From assembly GCF_900163625.1 (NCBI RefSeq), contig NZ_FUIE01000033.1, forward strand, positions 1 through 63,255: a stretch of DNA of 63,255 nucleotides, given 5' to 3'. A model generated the notes under the pieces. The model did not search any database. It had not been told where the DNA came from and saw nothing but the letters and a program-made list of their open reading frames with translations. The position numbers and the translations under genes are program-made. Origin of the DNA: Brevundimonas diminuta 3F5N. Lineage in GTDB: Bacteria; Pseudomonadota; Alphaproteobacteria; Caulobacterales; Caulobacteraceae. Shown piece after piece: positions 25,433 through 34,597 of the stretch. Each line of letters begins with the position of its first letter. Position 1 is the first letter of the stretch.

Positions 25433-26512
25433 ATGGCGGACGGCGCTTTCGGTCTGTCGAAGGAATTGGCGGAAGAAACCGCCCCGGTGTGGGAGAAGGT
25501 CAAGGACCACGTCACGCCTCTGGAATGGCCCGAGCAGGCCCGGCTGATCAGCGAGATCAACCGGCTGAAGCGCGAGCGCGACGCGGTCATCCTGGCCCAC
25601 AACTATATGACGCCCGAGATTTTCCACGGGGTGGGCGACTATGTCGGCGACAGCCTAGGGCTGGCCAAGGAGGCCGCGCGATCCAGCGCCAAGGTGATCG
25701 TTCAGGCGGGCGTTCACTTCATGGCCGAGACGTCCAAGATCCTGTCGCCGGACAAGACGGTGCTGATCCCCGACCTGCGCGCGGGCTGTTCGCTGGCGTC
25801 CTCGATCACGGGGGCGGACGTGCGGCTGATCAAGGAGCGGCATCCGGGCCTGCCGGTCGTCACCTATGTGAACACCACGGCCGACGTGAAGGCCGAGACC
25901 GACATTTGCTGCACCAGCGCCAACGCCGTTCAGGTGGTCGAGTGGGCGGCCAAGGAATGGGGCGTCGACAAGGTCATCCTGATCCCCGACGAATATCTGG
26001 CGCGCAACGTGGCGGCCCAGACGACGGTGGGCATCATCGCCTGGGCGGGACACTGCGAGGTGCACAAGCGCTTCACCACGCAGGACATCGCCGATATGCG
26101 CGACGCCTGGCCGGACGCCGAGGTTCTGGCTCACCCCGAATGCCCCGAAGAGATCCTGCGCGCGGCTGACTTCGCCGGTTCGACCGCCGCCATGACCGAA
26201 TATGTCGAGCAGCGCCGGCCCAAGCGGGTGGTGCTGATCACCGAATGCTCGATGGCCTCCAACATCAAGGGCGACGTGCCCGAGGTGGAGTTCGTCGGCC
26301 CCTGCAACCTGTGCCCGCACATGAAGCGCATCACGCTGGAGAACATCCGCGACTGCCTGCTGCACATGCAGTTCGAGGTGACGGTGCCGGATGAGATGCT
26401 GGAGAGGGCGGCTCTGGCGGTGCAGCGGATGATCGACCTGCCGCCGCCGTCGAAGCCTGCGCGCTATGATCTGGTCAAGGCGCGGCATCATGTCGATGTG
26501 GAGCTGATCTGA
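25433..26512 (+). CDS. nadA: Quinolinate synthase
   Basis: [4Fe-4S] enzyme condensing iminoaspartate with dihydroxyacetone phosphate to quinolinate. A 359-residue protein with AHNYMTPEI, the conserved DLRAGCSLA cysteine, NTTADVKAETDICCTSAN, and the C-terminal cluster cysteine in CNLCPHMKR. First gene of a nadA-M50-nadB-nadC run with a palindromic operator upstream. NadB supplies iminoaspartate and NadC uses the quinolinate. Confidence 0.97.
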   Translation: MADGAFGLSKELAEETAPVWEKVKDHVTPLEWPEQARLISEINRLKRERDAVILAHNYMTPEIFHGVGDYVGDSLGLAKEAARSSAKVIVQAGVHFMAETSKILSPDKTVLIPDLRAGCSLASSITGADVRLIKERHPGLPVVTYVNTTADVKAETDICCTSANAVQVVEWAAKEWGVDKVILIPDEYLARNVAAQTTVGIIAWAGHCEVHKRFTTQDIADMRDAWPDAEVLAHPECPEEILRAADFAGSTAAMTEYVEQRRPKRVVLITECSMASNIKGDVPEVEFVGPCNLCPHMKRITLENIRDCLLHMQFEVTVPDEMLERAALAVQRMIDLPPPSKPARYDLVKARHHVDVELI

Positions 26513-26529
26513 TGGCAGGCGCTGCTGTC

Positions 26530-26672
26530 CTTCTCCCCTTGGGGGAGAAGGTGGGGCGCGCAGCGCCTCGGATGAGGGGGCTGTCGGATACGGGCGAAAC
26601 GGCGAGGGTGTGGCTGGCGTCCCCCTCATCCGTCCGGCTCCGCCGTCCACCTTCTCCCCCGAGGGGAGAAGG
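26530..26672. repeat. Composite inverted-repeat element between nadA and the M50 gene
   Basis: The left end CTTCTCCCC-TTGG-GGGAGAAGGTGG is mirrored on the right by CCACCTTCTCCCC-CGAG-GGGAGAAGG. An inner pair CGGATGAGGGGG / CCCCCTCATCCG completes a cruciform of about 143 bases, typical of a MITE- or REP-like element. Its right end runs into the M50 start codon, so its GGGGAGAAGG acts as the ribosome binding site. Confidence 0.75.
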
Positions 26673-27515
26673 ATGAGCGTCGAGGGGCCTTGGGGATCTC
26701 GCGACGGGTCGGCGCCTGAGCCTGCGCGTGAGGCGCCCCGCTACAGTGCGCGCCATGAAGCGCCGCAGGAGGACAAGGGGCAGCACCCGGTCTGGGCGGT
26801 GGCGTCGACCCTGCTGATGGCGGGGTTCCTGTGGTTTCTGACCGGCAGCTGGGTCGTGGCGGGGGCGGTGTTGTTCGGCCTGTTCGTGCATGAATACGGT
26901 CACGTGCTGGCGATGAACCGGGTCGGCATGGGTCCGGCGCGCATCTACATCATCCCCTTCCTGGGCGGGCTGGCGAAGGGCCAGCGCGAGCCGAAGAGCG
27001 AATGGCACGGGGTGCTGGTGTCGCTGGCGGGGCCCGCGTTCGGGCTGTTGGCCATGATCCCCTTTGTGGCCGTGGGCCTGGCGATGCAGTCGCAGGAATG
27101 GCTGATGGGGGCCTTCTTCATCGCCATGATCAATCTGCTGAACCTGTTGCCCGCGCCGCCGCTGGACGGGTCCAAGGCGCTGGGGCCGGTGCTGACGCGG
27201 GTGCATCCGCGGCTGGAGCAGGTCGTGCTGCTGCTCATCGGCGGTCTGGCCGTGTGGTGGGGCGTGTCGACGGGGCGGTTCATCCTGGCGGTCTTTCTGG
27301 GGCTGGCGGTGTTCGGCCACCTGAAGCGCGGCGTCTGGCGCGCGGCGTGGGGACAGTTGAGCTGGCCCGAGGCGGGACGCAGCCTGGCCCTGTATCTGCT
27401 GACGGCCGCGGTCTGCGCGGCGGCGGCGATCGGCGCCCTGCTGCCGTTGACGGGCGGGGCGGTCGAGCCGGCGTTCGAGATGGGCCTACGCTTCTTCGGC
27501 GTGGGAGGCCGTTAG
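26673..27515 (+). CDS. M50-family membrane metalloprotease
   Basis: A 280-residue membrane protein. The zinc site HEYGH (HExxH) lies in the second hydrophobic segment and the third ligand in NLLPAPPLDGSKAL, the NxxPxPxLDG signature of site-2-type proteases. Five to six membrane segments are visible. It sits between nadA and nadB and ends five bases before nadB, so it is probably carried on the nad transcript, though no NAD role is known. ATG 26673 is directly preceded by GGGGAGAAGG from the repeat element. Confidence 0.85.
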   Translation: MSVEGPWGSRDGSAPEPAREAPRYSARHEAPQEDKGQHPVWAVASTLLMAGFLWFLTGSWVVAGAVLFGLFVHEYGHVLAMNRVGMGPARIYIIPFLGGLAKGQREPKSEWHGVLVSLAGPAFGLLAMIPFVAVGLAMQSQEWLMGAFFIAMINLLNLLPAPPLDGSKALGPVLTRVHPRLEQVVLLLIGGLAVWWGVSTGRFILAVFLGLAVFGHLKRGVWRAAWGQLSWPEAGRSLALYLLTAAVCAAAAIGALLPLTGGAVEPAFEMGLRFFGVGGR

Positions 27516-27519
27516 GCGA

Positions 27520-29088
27520 ATGGCGCGCATCCGGCATGAGGGGCCTCTGATCATCGGCGGCGGGCTGGCGGGCCTGTCGGCGGCGCTGGAGGCGGCCGGG
27601 GCGCTCGGCGCGGAGGGCAAGGTGCTGGTGGTGACGCCTGAGCCGCTGTTGAGCGCCTGTTCCTCAGCGTGGGCGCAGGGCGGGATGGCGGCGGCCCTGT
27701 CGCCGCAGGACAGCGCGGCCCTGCACGCCAAGGACACCGAAGGCGCGGGCGCCGGTCTGGTCGAGGCTGAGGCGGCGCGCGCCCTGACCGAGCGGGGTCG
27801 CGAGACGGTCGAGTGGCTGGCGGCGCTGGGCGCGCCCTTCGACCGCGACGACGACGGCGGCTTCTCGGTCAGTCTGGAGGCGGCGCACAGCCTGCCGCGC
27901 GTGGCGCGGGTGGGCGGCGACGGTGCGGGCCGGGCCATTCTGTCGGCCGTGGTCGCCGCCGCGCGGGCGACGAAGGCCATTGAGATCTGGGAAGACGGGC
28001 GGCTGCGCGGCCTGATCCGCGACGTCGACGGCCGGGTGCGCGGCGCGGTGATCGAGCGGCGCGGCGGTCGTCTGGACGAGGTGTTCGCGCCCGCCGTGGT
28101 GCTGGCGACCGGGGGGATCGGCGGCCTGTTTGAGGCGACGACCAATCCGTCGGCTCTGCGCGGCGAGGGGCTGGCGCTGGCGTATCAGGCCGGGGCTGAG
28201 ATTCTGGACCCCGAGTTCGTGCAATTTCACCCGACAGCCATCGACGTGGGGCTGGACCCGGCGCCGCTGGCGACCGAGGCCCTGCGCGGCGAGGGGGCGC
28301 GGCTGGTCGATGGAAACGGCGTCTTCCTGCTGGGCGACCATCCTGACGCCGATCTGGCGCCGCGGGACATCGTGGCGCGGGCGGTGCACGCGGCGCGTAT
28401 CGAGGGGCGCGGGGCCTTCCTCGATGCGACCAAGGCAGTGGGCGAGGCCTTTCCGCATGAGTTTCCGGCTGTCTTCGCCGCCTGCATGAGGGCGGGTCTG
28501 GACCCGCGCGTGAGCCCCATCCCCGTGGCGGCGGCGGCCCACTATCACATGGGCGGGATCATTGCGGACGATGAGGGGCGCACGACCGTCCCCGGCCTGT
28601 TCGCCATCGGCGAATGCGCGGCGACGGGGGTGCATGGGGCCAACCGGCTGGCGTCCAACTCCCTGCTGGAGGCGGGCGCCTTCGGGCGGCGCGCCGGGCA
28701 GGCGGCGGCGGACGAGGTCCAGCCTGAGCGGCGGCCGCTGGCGGCGGTGCAGGCGATGACGGATTTGCCGCCCGAGGCGCTGGCCGCCTTGCGCGCCGCC
28801 ATGACGCGCCATGCGGGCGTGGTGCGGGACGAGGCGGGGCTGACGGCGCTGCTGGCCCTGATCGACGATCTGGCGAAGGCGCATCCGACGGCGGCGTGCC
28901 TGACGGCGGCGCGGCTGGTCGCGGAGGGCGCGCTGAACCGACGCGAGAGCCGGGGCGGCCACTATCGCCGCGACTTCCCCGACAGCCTGCACAAGGCGGA
29001 GCACACGCGGATGCGCCGGACGGTTGAACCTGCACGCGACGAAGAGGCCGAGGCGGCGATGCTCGCCGCCCTGGCGGCCGTGATCTGA
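27520..29088 (+). CDS. nadB: L-aspartate oxidase
   Basis: FAD enzyme oxidising aspartate to iminoaspartate, the substrate of NadA. A 522-residue protein with the dinucleotide fold IIGGGLAGLSAAL, the SSAWAQGGMAAA active-site segment, EFVQFHPTAI, HYHMGGI, and GANRLASNSLLE. These keep the succinate-dehydrogenase-like catalytic His and Arg regions. The stop is directly followed by nadC. Confidence 0.95.
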   Translation: MARIRHEGPLIIGGGLAGLSAALEAAGALGAEGKVLVVTPEPLLSACSSAWAQGGMAAALSPQDSAALHAKDTEGAGAGLVEAEAARALTERGRETVEWLAALGAPFDRDDDGGFSVSLEAAHSLPRVARVGGDGAGRAILSAVVAAARATKAIEIWEDGRLRGLIRDVDGRVRGAVIERRGGRLDEVFAPAVVLATGGIGGLFEATTNPSALRGEGLALAYQAGAEILDPEFVQFHPTAIDVGLDPAPLATEALRGEGARLVDGNGVFLLGDHPDADLAPRDIVARAVHAARIEGRGAFLDATKAVGEAFPHEFPAVFAACMRAGLDPRVSPIPVAAAAHYHMGGIIADDEGRTTVPGLFAIGECAATGVHGANRLASNSLLEAGAFGRRAGQAAADEVQPERRPLAAVQAMTDLPPEALAALRAAMTRHAGVVRDEAGLTALLALIDDLAKAHPTAACLTAARLVAEGALNRRESRGGHYRRDFPDSLHKAEHTRMRRTVEPARDEEAEAAMLAALAAVI

Positions 29089-29964
29089 ATGACGAAGGAC
29101 GTATCCGTGACCCGAACCCTGCCGGACCTGCTGATCGAGCCCGTGGTGCGCATGGCGCTGGCCGAGGATCTGGGGCGCACGGGCGATGTGACGGCGCAGG
29201 CCTGCATTCCTGAGGACGCCCGCTTCAGCGCCGTCTTCTCGGCGCGTCAGGCCGGGGTGATGGCGGGCGGGGCGGTGGTGCGGATCGCCGTCCATGCGCT
29301 TGACCCTCAGGCGAGGGTGACGATCCAAGTCGCCGACGGCGAGGCGTTCGAGGCTGAAACCGTGCTGGTGGCGGTCGAGGCGAACGCCCGCGCCCTGCTG
29401 GCGGCGGAACGGACGGCGTTGAACCTTTTGGGCCGGATGTGCGGGATCGCGACCCTGACGCGGACCTATGTGCAGGCGGTCGAGGGGACGAAGGCGCGCA
29501 TCGCCGACACCCGCAAGACCACGCCGGGGCTACGGGCGCTGGAGAAGCACGCAGTCGCCTGCGGCGGCGGGCTGAACCATCGCTTCGGTCTGGATGACGC
29601 CATCCTGATCAAGGACAACCACGTCGCCGTCTGCGGCGGCGCGGGCGAGGCGGTGCGCCGCGCCAAGGCCTTCGCCCCGCATCTGATGAAGGTCGAGGTC
29701 GAGGTCGACGGGCTGGATCAGCTGGACGAGGTTCTGCCCGAGCGGCCGGACGTCATCATGCTGGACAACTTCAGCCTGGACGACATGGCCGAGGCGGTGC
29801 GGCGCGTGCGCAACAGCACCTTCGGGCCGGTGGTGCTGGAGGCGTCGGGCGGTGTGAACCTGAGCACGCTTGCCGGCATCGCCGCGACCGGCGTCGACGT
29901 GATCTCCGTGGGCGCCCTGACCCATTCGGTCGCCCAGCTGGACATCGGACTGGACGCGCGCTGA
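29089..29964 (+). CDS. nadC: Nicotinate-nucleotide diphosphorylase (quinolinate phosphoribosyltransferase)
   Basis: Converts quinolinate and PRPP to nicotinate mononucleotide. A 291-residue protein with EDLGRTGDVTA, the basic substrate segments ARIADTRKTTPGLRALEKHAV, NHRFGLDDAILIKDNH, VEVEVD and IMLDNFSLDDM, and the C-terminal VDVISVGALTHS. Last gene of the nad operon; it begins at the base after the nadB stop. Confidence 0.96.
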   Translation: MTKDVSVTRTLPDLLIEPVVRMALAEDLGRTGDVTAQACIPEDARFSAVFSARQAGVMAGGAVVRIAVHALDPQARVTIQVADGEAFEAETVLVAVEANARALLAAERTALNLLGRMCGIATLTRTYVQAVEGTKARIADTRKTTPGLRALEKHAVACGGGLNHRFGLDDAILIKDNHVAVCGGAGEAVRRAKAFAPHLMKVEVEVDGLDQLDEVLPERPDVIMLDNFSLDDMAEAVRRVRNSTFGPVVLEASGGVNLSTLAGIAATGVDVISVGALTHSVAQLDIGLDAR

Positions 29965-30024
29965 GCCTGACGCCGACCGCCGCCGTCCTTGGGCTGGTCC
30001 CGAGCGTGACGGTCTGTCGGACGA

Positions 30025-31287
30025 TCAGGCTTCGGCGTTGACCGTGGCGGTCGCGGCGGCAGGCTTGGCCGAAGCCGGCGTTGCGGCGACCGCTGCGGGC
30101 GTCGTCGCGGCGCGGGGCGCGGCCGGGCGCTCCTCCGTCTTGCCGCCGGACGTCAGGGCCTCGCGCGCCAGGACGGCGGTGTAGGCCACGGCGCCCGAGG
30201 CGCTGCGGGCGGTCTCGACCGGATCGAGGCTGGCCTGGATCAGGCGCGGGGCCTGCTCGGCCGGACCCGACGGGCGCGGGTTGTAGGCGAAGGCCTGGTT
30301 GGCGCCCGAGCGGCCGCCGAAGCGGTAGAACAGGTGGTCGCCGACCTGGTTCACACGCACCAGGCTGTTGCGCCATGACGGCGAGACGGCGGTGGTGTGG
30401 AAGTGGGTGGCGTTGCCGACGGCGGCGAACACCTGGCCCGACAGGGCCTTGGTCGCCACTTCGCGGGCGCGGTTCCAGGCGCTGCGGTTGACGGCGCCGC
30501 GCATGGCGCCGTTGCACGTGAAGCTGAACTGGCAGCCCGTGCTGCGGTTGGCGCCCTGATAGACGACGCTGCAGACGGTGTTGGGGAAGGCGGGGTGGCG
30601 GGCGCGGTTCAGCACCACCTGGGCCACGGCCTTCATGCCGTCGCGGCCTTCGCCGCGCGCTTCATAATAGACGGCCTGCGTCAGGCAATCGAGGTCGCGC
30701 GATTGATCCAGAGCGCCGTCGAGGCGGAAAGGACGGGCGGCGGAGACCTTGGTCGCGCCGTTCCCCTGCAGGCTGGCGCGACGCAGGCCGTCCTGACCCT
30801 GAAGCTGCTCAAGGCGGGCGGTCAACAGTTCGGACTGGCGATCGCGCTGGGCCGATCCGGCGACGGAATAGGGGTCGTGGCGGTGGGCGATGGTCAGGGC
30901 GCTGGCGTCCAGGCCGCCGGCCGCTTCGGCCAGGGCTTCCTGGGTATAGCCGCCGGCGCCGGCGCCTTGCAGGCGCTCCGCCTGGGCGCGCACGGTCGAG
31001 GCCTGGGCGGCCAGGCCGCCCAGATAAGCCCCTCCGACTGCGAGGCCGACGACGCCGCCGAACGCCGCCGCTGCCGTCGTGGGGCGCAGGCGGAATGAGC
31101 GGGCGGCGTGCATCAGCGCACGCGTCTGCGAGGAGAGAAACAAAGGCGTAGTCCTGTACAACAGGGCGAGGATGCCGCCCCCGTAGATCCCGAACCCCGG
31201 CGACAAGGACGCGTCGCGCTTAAGCGGGTCGGGCGAACGCCGACTGAACGCCGGCCCTCGAAGGCGGGCCTTTATCCACCCGATCAT
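30025..31287 (-). CDS. SleB/CwlJ-type cell-wall hydrolase
   Basis: A protein of up to 420 residues. A membrane anchor or signal region lies near 70-95 (TTAAAAFGGVVGLAVGGAYL). The Hydrolase_2 domain (about 185-320) has DCLTQAVYYEARGEGRDGMKAVAQVVLNR with the probable catalytic Glu, VCSVVYQG, CQFSFTC and ATHFH. A low-complexity Ala/Pro tail follows. It should be a lytic transglycosylase-like peptidoglycan hydrolase. An internal ATG at about residue 59 is an alternative start. A paralogue lies at 33138-34334. Confidence 0.85.
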   Translation of the reverse strand: MIGWIKARLRGPAFSRRSPDPLKRDASLSPGFGIYGGGILALLYRTTPLFLSSQTRALMHAARSFRLRPTTAAAAFGGVVGLAVGGAYLGGLAAQASTVRAQAERLQGAGAGGYTQEALAEAAGGLDASALTIAHRHDPYSVAGSAQRDRQSELLTARLEQLQGQDGLRRASLQGNGATKVSAARPFRLDGALDQSRDLDCLTQAVYYEARGEGRDGMKAVAQVVLNRARHPAFPNTVCSVVYQGANRSTGCQFSFTCNGAMRGAVNRSAWNRAREVATKALSGQVFAAVGNATHFHTTAVSPSWRNSLVRVNQVGDHLFYRFGGRSGANQAFAYNPRPSGPAEQAPRLIQASLDPVETARSASGAVAYTAVLAREALTSGGKTEERPAAPRAATTPAAVAATPASAKPAAATATVNAEA

Positions 31288-31569
31288 GGCCTCAATGTGA
31301 CTGATTCGCTAGAATTGTAATTTTCGCAGCATAGATGAAATGACTTTCAGTCGTTGTTTCTCGTGTTTTTAATCGTGACGAAATTGCGCCTTAGAGTTTC
31401 TTGCGAAGACTGTATTTGTATGTTGTGCGAAGATTGAGAGTGGAGCGGAGTGTGGGTGAATAAGCTATTGGGTGGGGTGCGACATCTTGGATGTCAGAGT
31501 CGCGCCATAGATGGGAACCTGCTTGCGACTCTCGCGTTGCAAGCTGTGCTATTTCAAGGAGTTGACCCC
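31288..31569. other. AT-rich intergenic region
   Basis: About 280 bases between divergent genes, with no credible reading frame. It carries promoters for both neighbours and a small hairpin GACATC-TTG-GATGTC at 31481-31495. AAGGAG at 31556-31561 is the ribosome binding site of the lipoprotein gene starting at 31570. Confidence 0.5.
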
Positions 31570-31767
31570 ATGACCCGCATCGCTTCCCGCCTGGCCGTCC
31601 TGGCGCTGACCGGCGCTGGAGCCCTGGCCCTGTCGGCCTGCGGCCACAGCATTGAACAGAAGGCGGCCACCGGCGCGGTCGCCGGGGCCGTGGTGGCCGG
31701 TCCGGTCGGCGCGGCGGTCGGCGGCGCCGCCGGTGCGGCGGTCGGCCACGCCCAGAAGCCGCACTGA
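31570..31767 (+). CDS. Small glycine-zipper lipoprotein
   Basis: A 65-residue protein: signal MTRIASRLAVLALTGAGAL with lipobox LSAC near residue 24, then a glycine zipper GAVAGAVVAGPVGAAVGGAAGAAVG and a short His-containing tail. It is a probable envelope lipoprotein that inserts in or spans a membrane, similar to small osmotically inducible or 17-kDa-antigen-like proteins. A strong ribosome binding site sits eight bases upstream, followed by its own hairpin. Confidence 0.8.
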   Translation: MTRIASRLAVLALTGAGALALSACGHSIEQKAATGAVAGAVVAGPVGAAVGGAAGAAVGHAQKPH

Positions 31768-31780
31768 TCCATCGGCATGG

Positions 31781-31812
31781 ATGCGGCCGCGTCGAGCGGC
31801 CGCATTCTGCGT
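31781..31812 (+). terminator. Hairpin after the glycine-zipper lipoprotein
   Basis: Perfect 10-bp stem ATGCGGCCGC / GCGGCCGCAT (31781-31790 and 31796-31805) with a five-base loop, 13 bases after the stop. The following T-run is weak (TCTGCGTTCT). Confidence 0.6.
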
Positions 31813-32005
31813 TCTGGCGGCCCCATTGCCGCTAAATCCCATGAAAACGGGCCGTAGAGCTTGATTTCGGCGCGAAATTCGGCTTTGGCCTCGCGCCGGG
31901 TCGAGTGCGCCGAGATGCGCCTTCCGACCTGATCTGCGGCCGTCGCTTCGGCGATCGGTCTTTTTCGCCGTCTCCATTCCCTATCAAGGACACCCGCCTC
32001 TCAGC

Positions 32006-32368
32006 ATGCGCGACCTCAAGAACACCGGCTTCAACGACCGCCTGTCCGCCCAGAAAGACGCCAAACAAGCCCTGCTGGCCCGGTTCAAGCCGAAGCCGAC
32101 GGTTCAGGATCCCGAGTTCGAGAAACTGGCCGAAAAGCGCGCCGCCGAGAAGGAGGCGATCCGCCAGCAGCACGAACTGGCCAAGGCCGAGGTGCGCCGC
32201 GAGAAGGCCGAGCAGGACGCGATCCGTCTGGCCGCCGAAATGGCCGCTCAGGACGAAGTCGACGCCGCCAAGCGCGCCGCTCGCAAGGAGCGCAAGCAAC
32301 TGACCAAGGAAGAGCAGAAAGCGGCCCGCGACGCGCGTTACGCCGCCCGCAAGGCGCGCCAGCGCTAA
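32006..32368 (+). CDS. Highly charged small protein (DUF6481-like)
   Basis: A 120-residue protein, almost entirely charged alpha helix or coiled coil rich in Ala, Lys, Arg and Glu, with the N-terminal pattern LKNTGFNDRLSAQKDAKQALLARFKPKP seen in the DUF6481 family as I recall it. Probably a cytoplasmic nucleic-acid-associated protein; no function is established. ATG 32006 follows the sequence CCTCTCAGC, without a strong ribosome binding site. Confidence 0.7.
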   Translation: MRDLKNTGFNDRLSAQKDAKQALLARFKPKPTVQDPEFEKLAEKRAAEKEAIRQQHELAKAEVRREKAEQDAIRLAAEMAAQDEVDAAKRAARKERKQLTKEEQKAARDARYAARKARQR

Positions 32369-32536
32369 GCAAGCGTCATGCGCCCCTTCCCGGTCGGGGA
32401 GGGGCAACGCTCATGCGGCTGTAGCGTTACAGGGACGAAGATTCCTGCAGCGGCTCGCCGCCCGCCCCTTGGATCGCGGGCGCGACGACCTAACTGCAAG
32501 GCTGATCTTCACTCAGCATTGCCAATGGGAGCCGTC

Positions 32537-33013
32537 ATGAACGCCATCGACACCGGTCTTAAGCCCAAGGAACGCGCCGACGTCGCGCGCGAACTGTCCA
32601 AGGCTCTGGCCGACAGCTACGCCCTCTATCTGAAGACGCACGGCTATCACTGGAACGTGCGCGGCCCGGAGTTCTTCAGCCTGCACAACCTGCTGGAAGA
32701 GCAGTACCGCGAAATCTGGGCCGCGCTGGACGATATCGCAGAGCGTATCCGCGCCCTGGGCGAACTGGCCCCGCAGAGCGGCTCGGCCTTCGCCAACCTG
32801 ACCTCGATCAAGGACGGCGATCCCGAGAAGGATTCGTCGGAGATGCTCAAGGAGCTGATCAAGGACCACGGCGTGGTCATCGCCACCGCCCGCGCCGCCC
32901 TGGGCGCCGCCGACGAGGTCGGGGACGAGGCCTCGGTCGACCTGATGACGCAACGCCTGGCCGCCCACGAAAAGGCCGCCTGGATGCTGCGCTCCAGCCT
33001 GGGCGACCGTTAA
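32537..33013 (+). CDS. dps: Dps-family DNA-protecting ferritin-like protein
   Basis: A 158-residue four-helix-bundle protein forming 12-mers that oxidise and store iron and shield DNA in stress. The ferroxidase motif is visible in YLKTHGYHWNVRGPEFFSLHNLLEEQYREIWAALDDIAERIRALG, with the paired His and the Asp/Glu ligands. ATG 32537 is preferred because GGGAG precedes it by six bases. A CCGTTCC/GGAACGG hairpin follows the stop. Confidence 0.93.
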   Translation: MNAIDTGLKPKERADVARELSKALADSYALYLKTHGYHWNVRGPEFFSLHNLLEEQYREIWAALDDIAERIRALGELAPQSGSAFANLTSIKDGDPEKDSSEMLKELIKDHGVVIATARAALGAADEVGDEASVDLMTQRLAAHEKAAWMLRSSLGDR

Positions 33014-33137
33014 GGCGAAGGGGATGGCCGTTCCTGCCTCACGGAACGGTAATCTTCGCGTCTGAAAAGCGCCGGATTGGGCGGTCATGCAGATCGCTGA
33101 TTTCCGGCGCCGTCAGACGCCGCTATACGGACATCGC

Positions 33138-34334
33138 ATGAACCTCGGCCGCCTCACGCCGCTGAAGACGACAGGACGCCGGGCCATGGCTGCGGCGCCC
33201 GCCGCCATGGCTGTCACCGTGGCGGTCATGGGCGTGGCCATGTCGGCCAGTTCGACTCCTCGCCCCGACATCGACCGCACCGCCGAGGCGGTGGCGCGCG
33301 CCACTGGCGGGGATTTGGGCCCGGATGGTCTGGCGGCGGTGACGGCGCGAATGGATGCGGGACAGCTGGCGATCGCCCGGCGGCACGATCCGGTGCTGGG
33401 CCTGCCTGAGCTTTACGGCCTGACCCCCGGATGGGAGAGCCTGACCCTGGGCGGCAAGCCCAGCCTGGATCAGGGCGCGGTGGGCGTCGCCGCCCAGCAG
33501 CTGAACGCCGCCATGCCCAACGCCTACGGCGCGCTTCAGCCCGCGCGGCCCTTCGTCTTCCGTCCGGCGGACGAGGCGTCGCGCAAGCGCGCCCTGCGCT
33601 GCCTGACCCAGGCGGTCTATTACGAGGCGGCGCTGGAGCCGACCGAAGGCCAGGAGGGCGTAGCCCAGGTCGTGCTGAACCGGGTGCGCGATTCCAACTA
33701 TCCCGCCAGCGTCTGCGGCGTCGTCTATCAGGGCGCTGAGCGGACCACGGGCTGCCAGTTCAGCTTCACCTGCGACGGCTCGCTGGCGCGCGGGCCGGTG
33801 CGCTGGGCCTGGGACCGAGCCGAACGGGTCGCGGCGCGCGCCCTGAACGGCTATGTGTCCGAGCGCGTTGGCACGGCCACCCACTACCACGCCGACTACG
33901 TCCATCCCTGGTGGTCGCCCAGCCTGGCCAAGATCACCCAGGTCGGGGCGCACATCTTCTATCGCTGGAAGGGCGCGGCCGGAGAGACGGCCGCCTTCGT
34001 CACCGCCTATTCCGGCCGCGAGCCGTCGATCGACGAGGCCCGCTTCGCCCAGTCGCGCGTCCTGCTGGCCACGGCCGCCGACAGCGTGGAAGCGGCCCTG
34101 GACGGCGCCAAATCGGGCGAACTGCGCACGGTCGAGATCGACGGTCAGACCCGCGTCGTCGGCATCGCCAGCCTGGGCGGCCGTCGTCAGGCCGGCAAGG
34201 ACGAGATCGCCGCCATCAACGAACGGCTCAAGGCTTTCGAGACCGGCGCCGTCGCCAACGTGACCGTGACCGCGCCGCCGCCTGCGGGCGTTACGCCGAT
34301 GGCCGTCGAAGAGGTCGGCAAGCCGCAGGGGTGA
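33138..34334 (+). CDS. SleB/CwlJ-type cell-wall hydrolase (paralogue)
   Basis: A 398-residue exported protein. The signal-anchor lies at residues 15-36 (RAMAAAPAAMAVTVAVMGVAM). The Hydrolase_2 domain (about 150-290) shows LRCLTQAVYYEAALEP, GVAQVVLNRVRDSNYP, VCGVVYQG, GCQFSFTC and ATHYHADYVHPWW. Compared with the hydrolase at 30025-31287, the YYEARGEG motif is altered to YYEAALEP, but the Glu is kept. Four genes separate the two. Role: peptidoglycan cleavage. Confidence 0.87.
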   Translation: MNLGRLTPLKTTGRRAMAAAPAAMAVTVAVMGVAMSASSTPRPDIDRTAEAVARATGGDLGPDGLAAVTARMDAGQLAIARRHDPVLGLPELYGLTPGWESLTLGGKPSLDQGAVGVAAQQLNAAMPNAYGALQPARPFVFRPADEASRKRALRCLTQAVYYEAALEPTEGQEGVAQVVLNRVRDSNYPASVCGVVYQGAERTTGCQFSFTCDGSLARGPVRWAWDRAERVAARALNGYVSERVGTATHYHADYVHPWWSPSLAKITQVGAHIFYRWKGAAGETAAFVTAYSGREPSIDEARFAQSRVLLATAADSVEAALDGAKSGELRTVEIDGQTRVVGIASLGGRRQAGKDEIAAINERLKAFETGAVANVTVTAPPPAGVTPMAVEEVGKPQG

Positions 34335-34345
34335 AGGGCGGGCGA

Positions 34346-34597
34346 TCAGCCCGTGCCGGTCTTGCGAACCGCGTCGTCGTCCGTTTCTGAGGCGTCGGGC
34401 GCGTATTCCAGAATGTCGGCCGGGCTGCAGTCCAGATAGCGGCAGATGGCGTCCAGGGTGGCGAAGCGCAGGCCGCGCACCTTGCCCGACTTCAACAGCG
34501 ACAGGTTGGTCTCCGAGATTCCGATGGCGCGCGCCAGCACGTTCGAGCGCACCTTGCGCCGCGCCATCATCACGTCCAGCCGCACGATGATGGGCAT
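34346..34597 (-). CDS. YozG-like mini XRE regulator
   Basis: An 83-residue helix-turn-helix protein: MPIIVRLDVMMARRKVRSNVLARAIGISETNLSLLKSGKVRGLRFATLDAICRYLDCSPADILEY. This is the compact HTH_26 type that accompanies DUF2975 membrane proteins. The start overlaps the stop of the DUF2975 gene by one base (TGATG). It presumably autoregulates the pair. An acidic tail follows. Confidence 0.88.
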   Translation of the reverse strand: MPIIVRLDVMMARRKVRSNVLARAIGISETNLSLLKSGKVRGLRFATLDAICRYLDCSPADILEYAPDASETDDDAVRKTGTG

